Assembly: GCA_000493965.1 (NCBI GenBank)
Contig: AWNV01000003.1
Location: forward strand, 1 to 64,000
Reading direction: 5' to 3'
Source: Candidatus Aminicenans sakinawicola JGI OTU-1
GTDB lineage: Bacteria > Acidobacteriota > Aminicenantia > Aminicenantales > Aminicenantaceae
DNA length: 64,000 nt
Positions 17,406-26,397 of this stretch are shown here, one piece after another. Position 1 is the stretch's first letter, and each line of letters opens with the position of its first letter. The notes under the pieces are model-generated. The model was not told the origin of the DNA. It saw only the letters and a program-made list of their open reading frames with translations, and did not search any database. The translations under genes were made by a program, and so were the position numbers.

Positions 17406-18116
17406 TCAGTTTTTTACCTCGATACTTCCCATTATAACCATTCCTCTTATAGTAAGTTTTTTAATCGCTTTTTCCGGATGTGCTGCTCTTTCTTCCTGTG
17501 ACATTACAACTGTTTTATTGTCTATCCCGCCAAGAATAGGTGTTCCCTGCATATTAACATACCAGTGCCGGGGTATTCTTATTTCAATTCCTCCCATAAA
17601 AGCAAATACATCGATCACTGCATAATCGATCTGGATGTCAGCATCTCTAAGGTCAATTGTTCCACCACCCATGAATGCAGCCAATTTTCCGCCTTTAAAT
17701 TGGTCTGAAGTAAATCTGTTCTCTCCTCCTCCCAGGATAAATGAAAGATTAAAGTTATCACTAGAGGATGGGGCTTTACGACCTCCCAAAACTGCATCTT
17801 TAATGATCGCTATTCCGATTAAAATTACGATGATCGGCCAGAATGTTCCTATATCAAATACTATAATATCTAAATTGTTCAAAAGGAACAATACTCCGAC
17901 AAGAATAAAGATCGCTCCGCTGAAACCCTGCCGTGTTTCACTGGGCTTGGAGATATGGCTCAGACCGATCAAAATGAGCGCGACAGGCCAGAAATCCCAC
18001 ATGTTTATTCCGATAACAACGCCCAAATTTTCAAGCAGAAAAAGAATACCCGCACAAATGACAACCAACCCTATGATCACCTTTAAATCAAGATTAATGC
18101 TTGCTTTTTTTTCCAT
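17406..18116 (-). CDS. LiaF-like membrane protein (DUF5668/LiaF C-terminal)
   Basis: The start is set at ATG 18116, because GGAGG lies just upstream and the GTG at 18128 overlaps that ribosome site. The ~236-aa product has four short TM helices (LiaI-LiaF-TM domain: VIIGLVVICAGILFLLENLG and SGAIFILVGVLFLLNNLD, each followed by an FWP(V/I)xxILIG hairpin). The C-terminal LiaF beta-helix-like domain has repeats of the kind LAAFMGGGTIDLRDA, VFAFMGGIEIRIP and TPILGGIDNKT. LiaF-type proteins tune kinases of cell-envelope stress systems. It heads the operon with the kinase and regulator. Confidence 0.88.
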   Translation of the reverse strand: MEKKASINLDLKVIIGLVVICAGILFLLENLGVVIGINMWDFWPVALILIGLSHISKPSETRQGFSGAIFILVGVLFLLNNLDIIVFDIGTFWPIIVILIGIAIIKDAVLGGRKAPSSSDNFNLSFILGGGENRFTSDQFKGGKLAAFMGGGTIDLRDADIQIDYAVIDVFAFMGGIEIRIPRHWYVNMQGTPILGGIDNKTVVMSQEERAAHPEKAIKKLTIRGMVIMGSIEVKN

Positions 18117-18189
18117 TTTTTCCTCCACAGGTTAAATTTCTACCTCAATATAAGCAGTTCAAAAGAATATTGTTAGTATTATTCGACGA

Positions 18190-18215
18190 ATGACCTTTAA
18201 CTCTCGGTAGATGAC
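18190..18215. promoter_or_regulatory. Candidate LytTR tandem site
   Basis: ATGAC occurs at 18190-18194 and 18211-18215, exactly 21 bp apart (two helical turns), within GAATGACC and AGATGACGA contexts. It is about 75 bp upstream of the LiaF-like start. LytTR regulators typically bind direct repeats with this phasing. The exact consensus for this regulator is unknown. Confidence 0.35.
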
Positions 18216-18375
18216 GAAAAATGTACGTCCTTGCTTCATCTTAGAATGAATTTTCGTAATCTGCTTTATTTACAAAAGCCTATATAAGCACTGGCCCTTC
18301 ATCAGCAAAAGCAAAAAAGGATTAGATTGTTTCACTATTCCGGGACCTTCCCTGATATTCATTCTTTTGGATGGA

Positions 18376-18497
18376 TTTATGATTGACTTGATATGTTTGT
18401 TCACTATAGTATTGGCAATAGAGGAGGGAAAAGGGCTAAAATTTAACAAAAATGATTAGAAATCAGAGCAAGTCCAAAAAACAAATTCTTATGTTAC
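18376..18497 (+). repeat. Promoter/leader repeat, copy 2
   Basis: The copy contains TTGACT (18383-18388), an 18-bp spacer and TAGTAT (18407-18412). After ~40 bp comes a conserved mini-ORF start reading M-I-R-N-Q-S-K-S-K-K-Q-I-L-M. It lies in the divergent gap upstream of the large permease gene at 18826, about 330 bp from its start. Confidence 0.8.
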
Positions 18498-18534
18498 AAC
18501 CTACTCCCAGAAGCCAAAGAGCCGTGAGGCGAGT

Positions 18535-18566
18535 GGAAGCCAAAGCCCATAAAAGCCCTGGCTTCC
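18535..18566. repeat. Hairpin repeat, copy 3
   Basis: Perfect arms GGAAGCCA and TGGCTTCC separated by 16 nt. This is the best-preserved stem of the four-member family. It lies between repeat copy 2 and the permease gene; the rest of the gap up to 18825 holds no recognised element. Confidence 0.65.
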
Positions 18567-18825
18567 CGTTGTGGGAAAAGACAGCTGGGAGATTATAGCG
18601 CATCAATGGGAAAGACAGTTAACATTAATAGATTTTCTTTAAGAGAATAGGGAGATAATAGAGGGATCGTTACAACAAAAGTCAGCTCAACTGTTCACTA
18701 TCGTACACCATGTGTTATGCCAGCGGACACTTTATTATATTTACTTCCTAAGAACTCACGAGTCGTACTCTAAATGCTCCAGTTGGTACATTCTTTGCAG
18801 ATAAATAGGAATAGAGGGTGGAGCA

Positions 18826-21183
18826 ATGTTTAAAAATTACTTAAAAATCGCTTTAAGGAACATAATCAGAAATAAAACATATTCCACAATTAACATCATC
18901 GGTCTTTCCGTAGGTATAGCATGTTGTATTGTAATATTCTTATTTATTCAACATGAGTTAAGCTATGACAGATTTCATGAAAATGCTGATCAGATTTATA
19001 GATTAGAATTAATTATGAAATTACCGATTGGAGAAAAACACTATTCGATAATACGCTCCGATATTGTTCCTGTAATAGTAGATAAATTGCATGAGGTGCG
19101 GAATGCAGTCAGGGTATTTAGTGGATGGAAAACCATCACAAGATATGGGAATAAAAGATTTGAAGTAAATGACATTTTTGTTGATCCTGGTTTTTTCGAT
19201 ATCTTTACATTTCCACTGATTAGAGGGAATCCGAAAAAAGCACTGGATGAACCCTATACAGTTGTGATTAACCAAGAATTGTCAAAAAAGTATTTTGGTG
19301 ATGATGATCCTTTAGGCAAAGTCATCAGATATAATAAAAAATTTGACTTTAAAATCACAGGTGTAATTGAGAAGATGCCCGATAACTCGCATTTCAAATC
19401 AGATTTTATAGCTTCTTATAAAAGTGTCAAAGGGATTTACGGTGATGATTTTACTCTGGCATCGACATATTTACTCTTAAACAAAGAGTCTTCCCCATTG
19501 ACACTAGAGGCCAAGTTACCTGCATTTATTAAAAGATATATTAGCGAAAGATCAGCTAAGAAAGATAAATATTTCCTCCGGCCATTAACCTCAATTCATC
19601 TAGCTTCACATTCTTTTTCCGAATTGGAAGAAAACAGCAATATAAAATACTCATATTACCTGGCGATTTTAGCTGTGTTTATTATAACTCTTGCCGTTAT
19701 TAATTACATGAATCTATCCAGTGCACGCTCTTTAAGACGAGCTAAAGAAGTTGGAGTCCGAAAAGTTGTCGGTGCACAACGCTTACATATAATTAAACAA
19801 TTTCTTGTCGAATCAATCCTTCTCTCTTTTATGTCTGTAGTTCTGGCTATTGGTCTGTCCGAACTTTTACTTCCTTTATTTAATAATATTGTTAATAAGG
19901 ATTTGACTATAGATTATTCGGGTAATTTGCCGTTTTACCTATTCTTATTGGGGATTTCTCTCTTTGTAGGACTGATTGCCGGGAGCTATCCCGCCCTCTT
20001 TTTATCTGCTTTTTCGCCGGTGAGTGTACTTAGAGGGAAAATCGGAGTTAATTTAAGAAGTGTAAGTTTGAGAAAAGTTTTAGTCGTTTTTCAGTTTGCT
20101 ATTTCAATAATTTTTATCTTTGCAACAACGATTGTGGTAAAACAATTGGATTATATGCGGGATAGAAATCTCGGTTTTGAAAAGAATAATATTATATTTA
20201 CTTCGGTATATCAAATCAAAGGTCAATCTGAGGTTTTAAAGAACGTGCTCCTTCAGTTTCCATCAATAAAGAATGTGACGTTATGTGATTTTTTGCCAGG
20301 AGAAGATTATAGCTGGACATCCGTGGTACGCCCAGAAGGTTTTTCCGAAGATGAATCTCTAAAGATGCCTGTATTTTCTGTCGATGATAATTTCTTTGAA
20401 ACATTCGGAATTGAAATCGTTGAAGGCCGATCCTTTACTAAAGAAATTTCAACTGATAAATATAACACTGTCGTCCTTAATCAATCTGCTGTAAAAGAAA
20501 TCGGGAAAGATTCCGTATTGGGTAAACGTATTTATCTGGAAAGGACTGATAGATATGTGACTGTAGTAGGCATTGTCAAGGATTTTCATCTGGAATCCTT
20601 GCATAAAGAGATAGGACCTTATATATTTCATTATGGTTCAGATGAGTTTTCCCGAATGGCAGTAAGAATAAGTCCGGATGATATATCTCATACCCTTGCT
20701 CTCATTGAAAAAAAGTGGCTCCAATTTGCTCCTGAAGATATTTTCTGGTATCAGTTCGTTGACGAGCGAATTAATCACGCATACAGTGAGGAGCAGATAA
20801 TAAGAAAAATTCTGAGTATTGCATCATTTCTGGCGGTTATAATAGCTTGTCTAGGACTTTTCGGCCTTGTTTCTTTTGCGGCTGAAGCCAGAACAAAGGA
20901 AATAGGGATTCGTAAAGTTCTTGGTTCTTCTACCACAGGAATTGTTTTTCTACTTTCGAGTGATTTTCTGAAACTTGTACTCATAGCAAATGTCTTTGCT
21001 TTCCCTCTGGCCTATTATTTTATGAGGCGCTGGCTTCAAAATTTTTCATATCGAACAAGCATAAGTTTGGAATACTTTCTCTTGTCAGCTGGCCTTGCAG
21101 TTGTTATTGCCGTTCTTACTGTTAGTTATCATTCGATCAAAGCAGCAACTGCCAATCCAGTAGATGCGTTACGCTATGAATGA
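18826..21183 (+). CDS. FtsX/MacB-type ABC transporter permease (8 TM)
   Basis: The 785-aa protein begins MFKNYLKIALRNIIRNKTYS and GLSVGIACCI, the hallmark of the large permeases of the Bacteroidota and Acidobacteriota type. It has two copies of the MacB periplasmic core plus FtsX domain: TM1 at ~20-40, TM 2-4 at ~280-400, a second core from ~425, and the last three TM at ~670-780, ending in the motif TANPVDALRYE. GGTGGAG precedes the start. These permeases usually work with a separate LolD/MacB-like ATPase and are often controlled by LytTR systems; the nearest ATPase is at 25632. A decayed C-terminus of a homologue lies at 46470. Confidence 0.92.
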   Translation: MFKNYLKIALRNIIRNKTYSTINIIGLSVGIACCIVIFLFIQHELSYDRFHENADQIYRLELIMKLPIGEKHYSIIRSDIVPVIVDKLHEVRNAVRVFSGWKTITRYGNKRFEVNDIFVDPGFFDIFTFPLIRGNPKKALDEPYTVVINQELSKKYFGDDDPLGKVIRYNKKFDFKITGVIEKMPDNSHFKSDFIASYKSVKGIYGDDFTLASTYLLLNKESSPLTLEAKLPAFIKRYISERSAKKDKYFLRPLTSIHLASHSFSELEENSNIKYSYYLAILAVFIITLAVINYMNLSSARSLRRAKEVGVRKVVGAQRLHIIKQFLVESILLSFMSVVLAIGLSELLLPLFNNIVNKDLTIDYSGNLPFYLFLLGISLFVGLIAGSYPALFLSAFSPVSVLRGKIGVNLRSVSLRKVLVVFQFAISIIFIFATTIVVKQLDYMRDRNLGFEKNNIIFTSVYQIKGQSEVLKNVLLQFPSIKNVTLCDFLPGEDYSWTSVVRPEGFSEDESLKMPVFSVDDNFFETFGIEIVEGRSFTKEISTDKYNTVVLNQSAVKEIGKDSVLGKRIYLERTDRYVTVVGIVKDFHLESLHKEIGPYIFHYGSDEFSRMAVRISPDDISHTLALIEKKWLQFAPEDIFWYQFVDERINHAYSEEQIIRKILSIASFLAVIIACLGLFGLVSFAAEARTKEIGIRKVLGSSTTGIVFLLSSDFLKLVLIANVFAFPLAYYFMRRWLQNFSYRTSISLEYFLLSAGLAVVIAVLTVSYHSIKAATANPVDALRYE

Positions 21184-21217
21184 GCATGGTTGGACAGGTT
21201 AGAGTAATTAAATGAAT

Positions 21218-21248
21218 GGAAGCCAGAGACAATAAAACCCTGGTTTCC
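21218..21248. repeat. Hairpin repeat, copy 4
   Basis: GGAAGCCAG pairs with CTGGTTTCC through one G-T wobble, and the loop is 13 nt. It lies 34 bp after the permease stop codon. The wobble keeps the stem paired, although the A/C mismatch in copy 2 shows the stem is not strictly maintained. Confidence 0.6.
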
Positions 21249-21338
21249 TATTGTGAAAAATGATTTAGATTCAGAAGGGAATATTTATTTTACTAGCAGT
21301 GAATTGGGAATAAAATTATTAAAATTAAGGAGGAAATA

Positions 21339-22946
21339 ATGAAAAAGTCCGTCTTAATCTTTTTATTAGCTGCAGGATTCTTTTTATCTCTATTCCTTTC
21401 AAACTGTTTTTCTCCTCAGCAATCATATGATCTTGTAATAAAGAATGCTCAAATCATTGATGGTTCTGGAAAAGCTGGATTCACAGGTGATGTGGGAATA
21501 AAAGACAGTAGAATAATAAAATTAGGGGATGTCGCTACAAATAATGCGGAGAAAATAATCGACGCAAAAGGTCTAATATTGACTCCGGGTTTTATCGATG
21601 TTCACACTCATTGTGACAGGGAGATTGCAAAAATACCAACTGTTGATAATTATATTCATCAAGGGGTCACAACTGTAATTGGAGGAAACTGTGGAGGCCA
21701 TCCTTTCCCTTTGAAAGAGCTATTTTCAAAGCTTGAAAAAGAGGAAATTGCTCTCAATTTTGGCTGCCTTATAGGTCATAATACAATAAGAAGAAAAGTC
21801 ATGGAATATAAAATGGAGGACCCTACTCCAGAGGAGCTTGAAGACATGAAAACGCTAATAGATGGAGAAATGAGGGAAGGGGCTCTTGGGTTTTCCACAG
21901 GACTGTCTTATCTACCTGGAATCTATTCCACTACTGAAGAGCTTGTAAATTTAGCTTCAGCTATTACTCCATATAAGGGAATTTACGCATCTCACATCCG
22001 GGACCAGGGGGATCATATTACTGAAGCCATCAAAGAAGCTATTGAAGTAGGAGAAAGAAATGGAATTCCTGTAGAGATATCTCATATAAAATTAGCTAAA
22101 GATAGTGTCTGGGGAGAGCATGAGATGATTACAGGACCTGTCGAAAAGGCTCAGAAAAGAGGAGTGAATGTTCATCTTGACCAGTATCCCTATACAGCAA
22201 CCAGTTCTGGCTTTACCAGCAGTTTTCCTTCCTGGGCATTCGAAGGAGGAAAGGAAGAGTTTTTAAAGAGATTGAAAGATAAGAAGACTTACAATAGAAT
22301 AAAAAATTACATTATCGAAAGGAGATTAACCTCAACAAAAGGAATCGATAGGCTCGAGTCAATATATATCGCAAGTTACAAAAAGAATCCCGATTATCAG
22401 GGGAAAAATCTAAAGGAAATTCTTATTTCTCGTGGACAGAAGCCTACCATCCAGAACGGTGTGAATTTAATCATTGAGATTGAAAAAAATGGAGGAGCTT
22501 CAGGCGTTTTCTTTCAGATGGATGAAAAAGATGTCCAATATTTGATGAAATTATCCTACACCATGCACGCTTCCGATGGAGCTGTCCGAGTCTTTGGAGA
22601 AGGAGTTCCACACCCGAGAAATTATGGTACTTTTCCCAGAGTTATTTCTCATTATGTGAGGGAAAAAGGAGTGTTGAAACTTGAAGAAGCAATCCGAAAA
22701 ATGACTTCTCTTCCTGCACAGGTTTTTAGTTTGAAAGATAGAGGCTTGATAAAAGAAGGAATGTTTGCAGATATTACAATTTTTGATTATGAAAATATAA
22801 AAGACAAGGCCACATTTTCCAATCCTCATCAGTATGGCGAGGGATTTTCTTATGTCATCGTCAATGGAAAAATTGTTATAGAAAATGACAAATATATGGG
22901 AGCGCGCCCGGGAATGGTTCTCTACGGACCCGGAAAAAATAATTGA
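21339..22946 (+). CDS. Lipoprotein N-acyl-D-amino-acid deacylase (amidohydrolase)
   Basis: The 535-aa protein follows a strong ribosome site (aaggaggaaataATG). A lipoprotein signal (FFLSLFLSNCF) anchors it in the envelope. The amidohydrolase barrel of the D-aminoacylase family is complete: YDLVIKNAQIIDGSG, LTPGFIDVHTHCD (metal site), GGNCGG, GALGFSTGLSYLPG, YASHIRDQGD, PVEISHIK, MHASDGAV and the C-terminal APGVFSLKDRG-like segment (PAQVFSLKDRGLIKEGMFAD). Family members hydrolyse N-acyl-D-amino acids. Here it probably processes D-amino-acid conjugates or peptides in the periplasm. Confidence 0.9.
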   Translation: MKKSVLIFLLAAGFFLSLFLSNCFSPQQSYDLVIKNAQIIDGSGKAGFTGDVGIKDSRIIKLGDVATNNAEKIIDAKGLILTPGFIDVHTHCDREIAKIPTVDNYIHQGVTTVIGGNCGGHPFPLKELFSKLEKEEIALNFGCLIGHNTIRRKVMEYKMEDPTPEELEDMKTLIDGEMREGALGFSTGLSYLPGIYSTTEELVNLASAITPYKGIYASHIRDQGDHITEAIKEAIEVGERNGIPVEISHIKLAKDSVWGEHEMITGPVEKAQKRGVNVHLDQYPYTATSSGFTSSFPSWAFEGGKEEFLKRLKDKKTYNRIKNYIIERRLTSTKGIDRLESIYIASYKKNPDYQGKNLKEILISRGQKPTIQNGVNLIIEIEKNGGASGVFFQMDEKDVQYLMKLSYTMHASDGAVRVFGEGVPHPRNYGTFPRVISHYVREKGVLKLEEAIRKMTSLPAQVFSLKDRGLIKEGMFADITIFDYENIKDKATFSNPHQYGEGFSYVIVNGKIVIENDKYMGARPGMVLYGPGKNN

Positions 22947-23067
22947 TTCAGAACAAAGAGGATAGAGTGGAATATATATGAAAATCGGGATTTCTTGATC
23001 AGTAATTAAGGACAAAGTCTATTCCTCTTCCGCAATATTCCTGGATTCTCACTGATATTGCCTCTTT

Positions 23068-23198
23068 CATGCCAACCTTTTATTGACTTTAGATGTTTCT
23101 TCTATGTATTATCGGTAATGCAGCAACTCAGAGGATTGAAATTGAACGAAAATGAGCAGAAATCAAAGCAAATCCAAAAAGCAAATTCTTATGTTACC
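23068..23198 (+). repeat. Promoter/leader repeat, copy 3
   Basis: The copy contains TTGACT (23083-23088), an 18-bp spacer and TATTAT (23107-23112), then the conserved tail with ATG 23152 reading MSRNQSKSKKQILM. It runs directly into the start of the membrane-fusion gene, so the repeat supplies both promoter and 5' coding or leader DNA for the exporter operon. Confidence 0.85.
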
Positions 23199-24392
23199 TA
23201 TCTTATTATCTTCTTCTGTACTCTTGGAATATGGTCGTTTCACTGCTGCTCCTCAGGAGGAAAAAAGGTTGAATTCCGGACGATTCGAGTCACAAGGCGA
23301 ACGGTCTCTCCTTCTGTTACCGCCCTTGGCACAGTCAAACCTCAAGTGGGTGCTGAGGTGCGTTTGGGAGCTCGTATACCTGGTAAGGTAGAGCGTCTTC
23401 GCGCGAATATTGGTGACTTTGTGAAGAAGGGACAAATCATTGCAGAGCTGGAAAAAGATGAATTAAAGGCGGCCATTGAAAAGCAGAAAGCCGAGCTAAA
23501 CAGGGCCTTAGTTAATCTTGCTGCGGAAGAGACTCTCGGTCCTATCGAGCTGGAGAAAGCTGAAGCCGAGTGGAGACGTTTAAAGTCTATCCATGACTTG
23601 GAAGCGGCAAAGTATGAGAGACATGCAACTCTCTTCAAAGAAGACATCAACTCCAAGCAGATTCTTGAGCAGGCAAGAGAAGAGCTCTTAGTGGCGAAGA
23701 AGGAATTAGAAGCAAGTTTGAAGACACTGGAACTGACCAAGAACAGGTTCAATAAAGATTTGGAACGACTCAAAGCGGAAGTTGAAAGTGCGAGGGCCGC
23801 ACTAAAAATTGCTGAGGTGGAATTGTCATATGCAACCTTGCGTGCTCCGATTTCTGGAATCATCGCCTCTGTCTCGACGCAAGAAGGTGAAACCGTTGCT
23901 GTGGGTTTGAGTGCACCCACATTTGTGACGATTATTGATCTTGATCGACTTCAAGTCGAAACTTATGTTGATGAAGTCGACATCGGTAAGATCAAAGTTG
24001 GCCAAAAAGCCACTTTTACGGTTGAGGCTTTTCCTTCAATTGACATAGAAGGAGAGGTTGTGGGGATCTATCCTAAAGCACTACTCAAAGAAAATGTTGT
24101 TTTCTATATTGTTGTGATCAAGAGTACGAAACCCTCTTCAGCCGCTCTTCGACCGGAAATGACGGCCAACATCTCAATAATCCTTGAATCCCGTGAGGAT
24201 GTCCTTTTAGTGCCGGCGAAATCTGTGAAGAAATCCGGAGGTGCGAACTTTGTTTATGTGCTAGAGAAAGGAAAGCCGGTGAGGCGTGAGGTTCGAGTTG
24301 GCTGGAAACAGGGACAGTTTATCGAAATTATAGAAGGACTCAAAGAAGGTGATGAGGTTCTTGAATATCACGGTGACTGGGATGAGAGATGA
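23142..24392 (+). CDS. MacA/HlyD-type periplasmic adaptor
   Basis: I place the start at TTG 23142, 6 nt after AGAGGA; longer in-frame starts (23058, 23118) lack ribosome sites. The ~416-aa product has one N-terminal membrane segment (YVTYLIIFFCTLGIWSF), a lipoyl/barrel-sandwich half (GTVKPQVGAEVRLGARIPGK), a long coiled-coil hairpin (~120-225), the second half (YATLRAPISGIIASVSTQEG), and beta-barrel and membrane-proximal domains. It links inner-membrane MacB-like permeases to an outer-membrane channel. The N-terminal ~20 codons come from the dispersed repeat. An overlapping frame (ATG 23152) would join this frame if the A6 run near 23264 had one more A. Confidence 0.9.
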   Translation: MNENEQKSKQIQKANSYVTYLIIFFCTLGIWSFHCCSSGGKKVEFRTIRVTRRTVSPSVTALGTVKPQVGAEVRLGARIPGKVERLRANIGDFVKKGQIIAELEKDELKAAIEKQKAELNRALVNLAAEETLGPIELEKAEAEWRRLKSIHDLEAAKYERHATLFKEDINSKQILEQAREELLVAKKELEASLKTLELTKNRFNKDLERLKAEVESARAALKIAEVELSYATLRAPISGIIASVSTQEGETVAVGLSAPTFVTIIDLDRLQVETYVDEVDIGKIKVGQKATFTVEAFPSIDIEGEVVGIYPKALLKENVVFYIVVIKSTKPSSAALRPEMTANISIILESREDVLLVPAKSVKKSGGANFVYVLEKGKPVRREVRVGWKQGQFIEIIEGLKEGDEVLEYHGDWDER

Positions 24393-24395
24393 ACC

Positions 24396-25616
24396 ATGAA
24401 CAGAATAGTAAGGATCTTTAAAGAATCCTGCCGGGTGATGGGAGGCAACAGGCTCCAGGTATTCATTATGATGCTTGGAGTAGCAGTCGGAGTTACTTCT
24501 CTCACGATGATGATCTGTGTGAGTAAGGGGGCATACGAGCAAGTAATGGATACTGTCAACAAGCAGGGTCCGAATCTGTTGCAGGTCCGGCCAGGGACAG
24601 ACAAACAAACCGGACTTTCTTCCGGCAGTCGCGAGGTTGTGTCGCTAGTCGAGGAAGACGTTGATGCTATTCTTCAACACATTGGAAATATTCGTGCTGT
24701 TTCTCCTGTCAAAGACCGCAAGGAAATCGAAGTGAAATATGGAGCTAAGTTCACTCTATCCAGAATATTCGGAGTCAAACCAGTATGGGCCCAGATCCGT
24801 GATTTTGGCCCAAGTAAAGGAGAATTCATTTCCGATGAGGATGTGTCTTTTGCCACCAGAGTATGCCTCGTTGGGCAGACTGTTAAGAAGAACCTGTTCG
24901 GAGACACTGATCCAATCGGTCAAACCATTCAAATCAAGAATGTTCCATTCACGGTCAAGGGTGAACTTCAGGGGAAGGGAATATCTTCTGCGGGTCGAGA
25001 TCGAGATGACCGGATCGTTATTCCCATCACCACGTATTTCAGGAGGCTCTTCAGAGATGTCTATTTGACTCAAATAGTGATTACCATCGCGGATATAAGC
25101 AAGATGGATGAGACCGTGGAGGACGTGCGTGCGTTGCTCCGAGAACGCCACACGATTGCACCTGAAGAACCGGACGATTTTGCCATGAGGACTCCTCAGG
25201 ATTTGATAGACTTAGCTTCTGAAGCCTCAATATCTTTGGTAAACTTGCTCACCGGCATCGCGGGATTTTCTCTGCTGGTTGCAGGCATCGTGATTATGAA
25301 CATAATGCTCGCTTCCATTTCGGCAAGGAGGAATGAAATAGGAATCCGGAGGGCAGTTGGTGCAAAGAGAAGTGATATTCTCATCCAAGTCATGATGGAA
25401 TGTTTTCTCATCTCAATAATGGGAGGCATGTTCGGTACAATCCTAGGATACGGTGGGTCTATTGCCCTTTCGAGCTTAAAAGTAGCTGCTAGTAAAGTCA
25501 CACCCCTGGCCGTTGCCGCTTCCATCGTGTCCTGTAGTATCATATCCCTTGTCTTCGGTTTGTATCCTGCCAGAAAGGCATCAAACCAGAGTCCTGTGGA
25601 TGCCTTGAGAGCTTAG
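24396..25616 (+). CDS. MacB-type ABC permease, first of two
   Basis: The 406-aa protein has the four-TM MacB/FtsX plan: TM1 at VFIMMLGVAVGVTSLTMMI, a periplasmic core (~45-270), and three C-terminal TM around LLTGIAGFSLLVAGIVIMNI, then the ISARRNEIGIRRAVGAKRSDI coupling helix and the end QSPVDALRA. It lacks an ATPase domain, so it depends on the downstream ATPase. It is 3 bp after the adaptor gene, and the second permease at 26398 is a paralogue, suggesting a heterodimer. Confidence 0.9.
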   Translation: MNRIVRIFKESCRVMGGNRLQVFIMMLGVAVGVTSLTMMICVSKGAYEQVMDTVNKQGPNLLQVRPGTDKQTGLSSGSREVVSLVEEDVDAILQHIGNIRAVSPVKDRKEIEVKYGAKFTLSRIFGVKPVWAQIRDFGPSKGEFISDEDVSFATRVCLVGQTVKKNLFGDTDPIGQTIQIKNVPFTVKGELQGKGISSAGRDRDDRIVIPITTYFRRLFRDVYLTQIVITIADISKMDETVEDVRALLRERHTIAPEEPDDFAMRTPQDLIDLASEASISLVNLLTGIAGFSLLVAGIVIMNIMLASISARRNEIGIRRAVGAKRSDILIQVMMECFLISIMGGMFGTILGYGGSIALSSLKVAASKVTPLAVAASIVSCSIISLVFGLYPARKASNQSPVDALRA

Positions 25617-25631
25617 AGAGAGAAGCTTGGC

Positions 25632-26321
25632 ATGATAAAAGTCAAGAACATAGAAAAAACATATAGAAAAGGTTCCGTGTCAACTCCCGTGCTGCGCTGT
25701 GTAAACCTCGCAATTAATCGTGGGGAATATGTGGCAATCATGGGGACATCAGGAACTGGTAAGTCCACGCTGATGAACATTCTCGGTTGCCTAGACAAGC
25801 CGACGAGTGGAATGTTTGAATTTGATGGAGTTGATGTCTCAAAATTAGACGATGATACTCTTTCTACGCTGAGGAACAAGAAATTCGGTTTCGTTTTCCA
25901 GGTGTTTTTCCTTTTGGAGCGGACAACAGCGCTTGACAATGTCCTCTTGCCTCTAATCTACGCTGACAAATATCCGACAGATGCGATACAACGTGCCAAA
26001 AAAGCTCTCGCTCGTGTGGGACTCGAAGATCGGACAAAATATCTTGCCAACGAGTTATCGGGGGGACAGCAACAGAGGGTGGCTATTGCTCGAGCCTTGA
26101 TTAATGATCCTGATGTCATCCTGGCAGACGAACCGACAGGCAATTTAGATTCCGACAGTACTAGTGAAGTTCTTGAAATCTTCAATCGCCTCCATAAAGA
26201 GGGGAGGACAATTGTCGTCGTTACACACGATCGTGAAGTTGCTGTGCAAGCCCACCGAATCCTGGAGCTTCGAGATGGCAAGTTATTTGAAAATGACGCC
26301 AGAGCAAAGCTGGAAAATTAA
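25632..26321 (+). CDS. MacB/LolD-type ABC transporter ATPase
   Basis: The 229-aa protein has all the motifs of this family: Walker A GTSGTGKST, Q-loop, signature LSGGQQQR, Walker B VILADEPTGNLD and the switch His in VVVTHDREVA. Length is typical of a single-domain ATPase. It lies between the two MacB-type permeases and drives mechanotransmission that pushes substrates through the adaptor and an outer-membrane channel (not encoded here). Confidence 0.94.
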   Translation: MIKVKNIEKTYRKGSVSTPVLRCVNLAINRGEYVAIMGTSGTGKSTLMNILGCLDKPTSGMFEFDGVDVSKLDDDTLSTLRNKKFGFVFQVFFLLERTTALDNVLLPLIYADKYPTDAIQRAKKALARVGLEDRTKYLANELSGGQQQRVAIARALINDPDVILADEPTGNLDSDSTSEVLEIFNRLHKEGRTIVVVTHDREVAVQAHRILELRDGKLFENDARAKLEN

Positions 26322-26397
26322 TGCACATTATCCACCGAGCTCCTTTTATAATTTATAGAATAAGCGAATTGGCAAATCTTCAAACGTAAGAAAAAGG

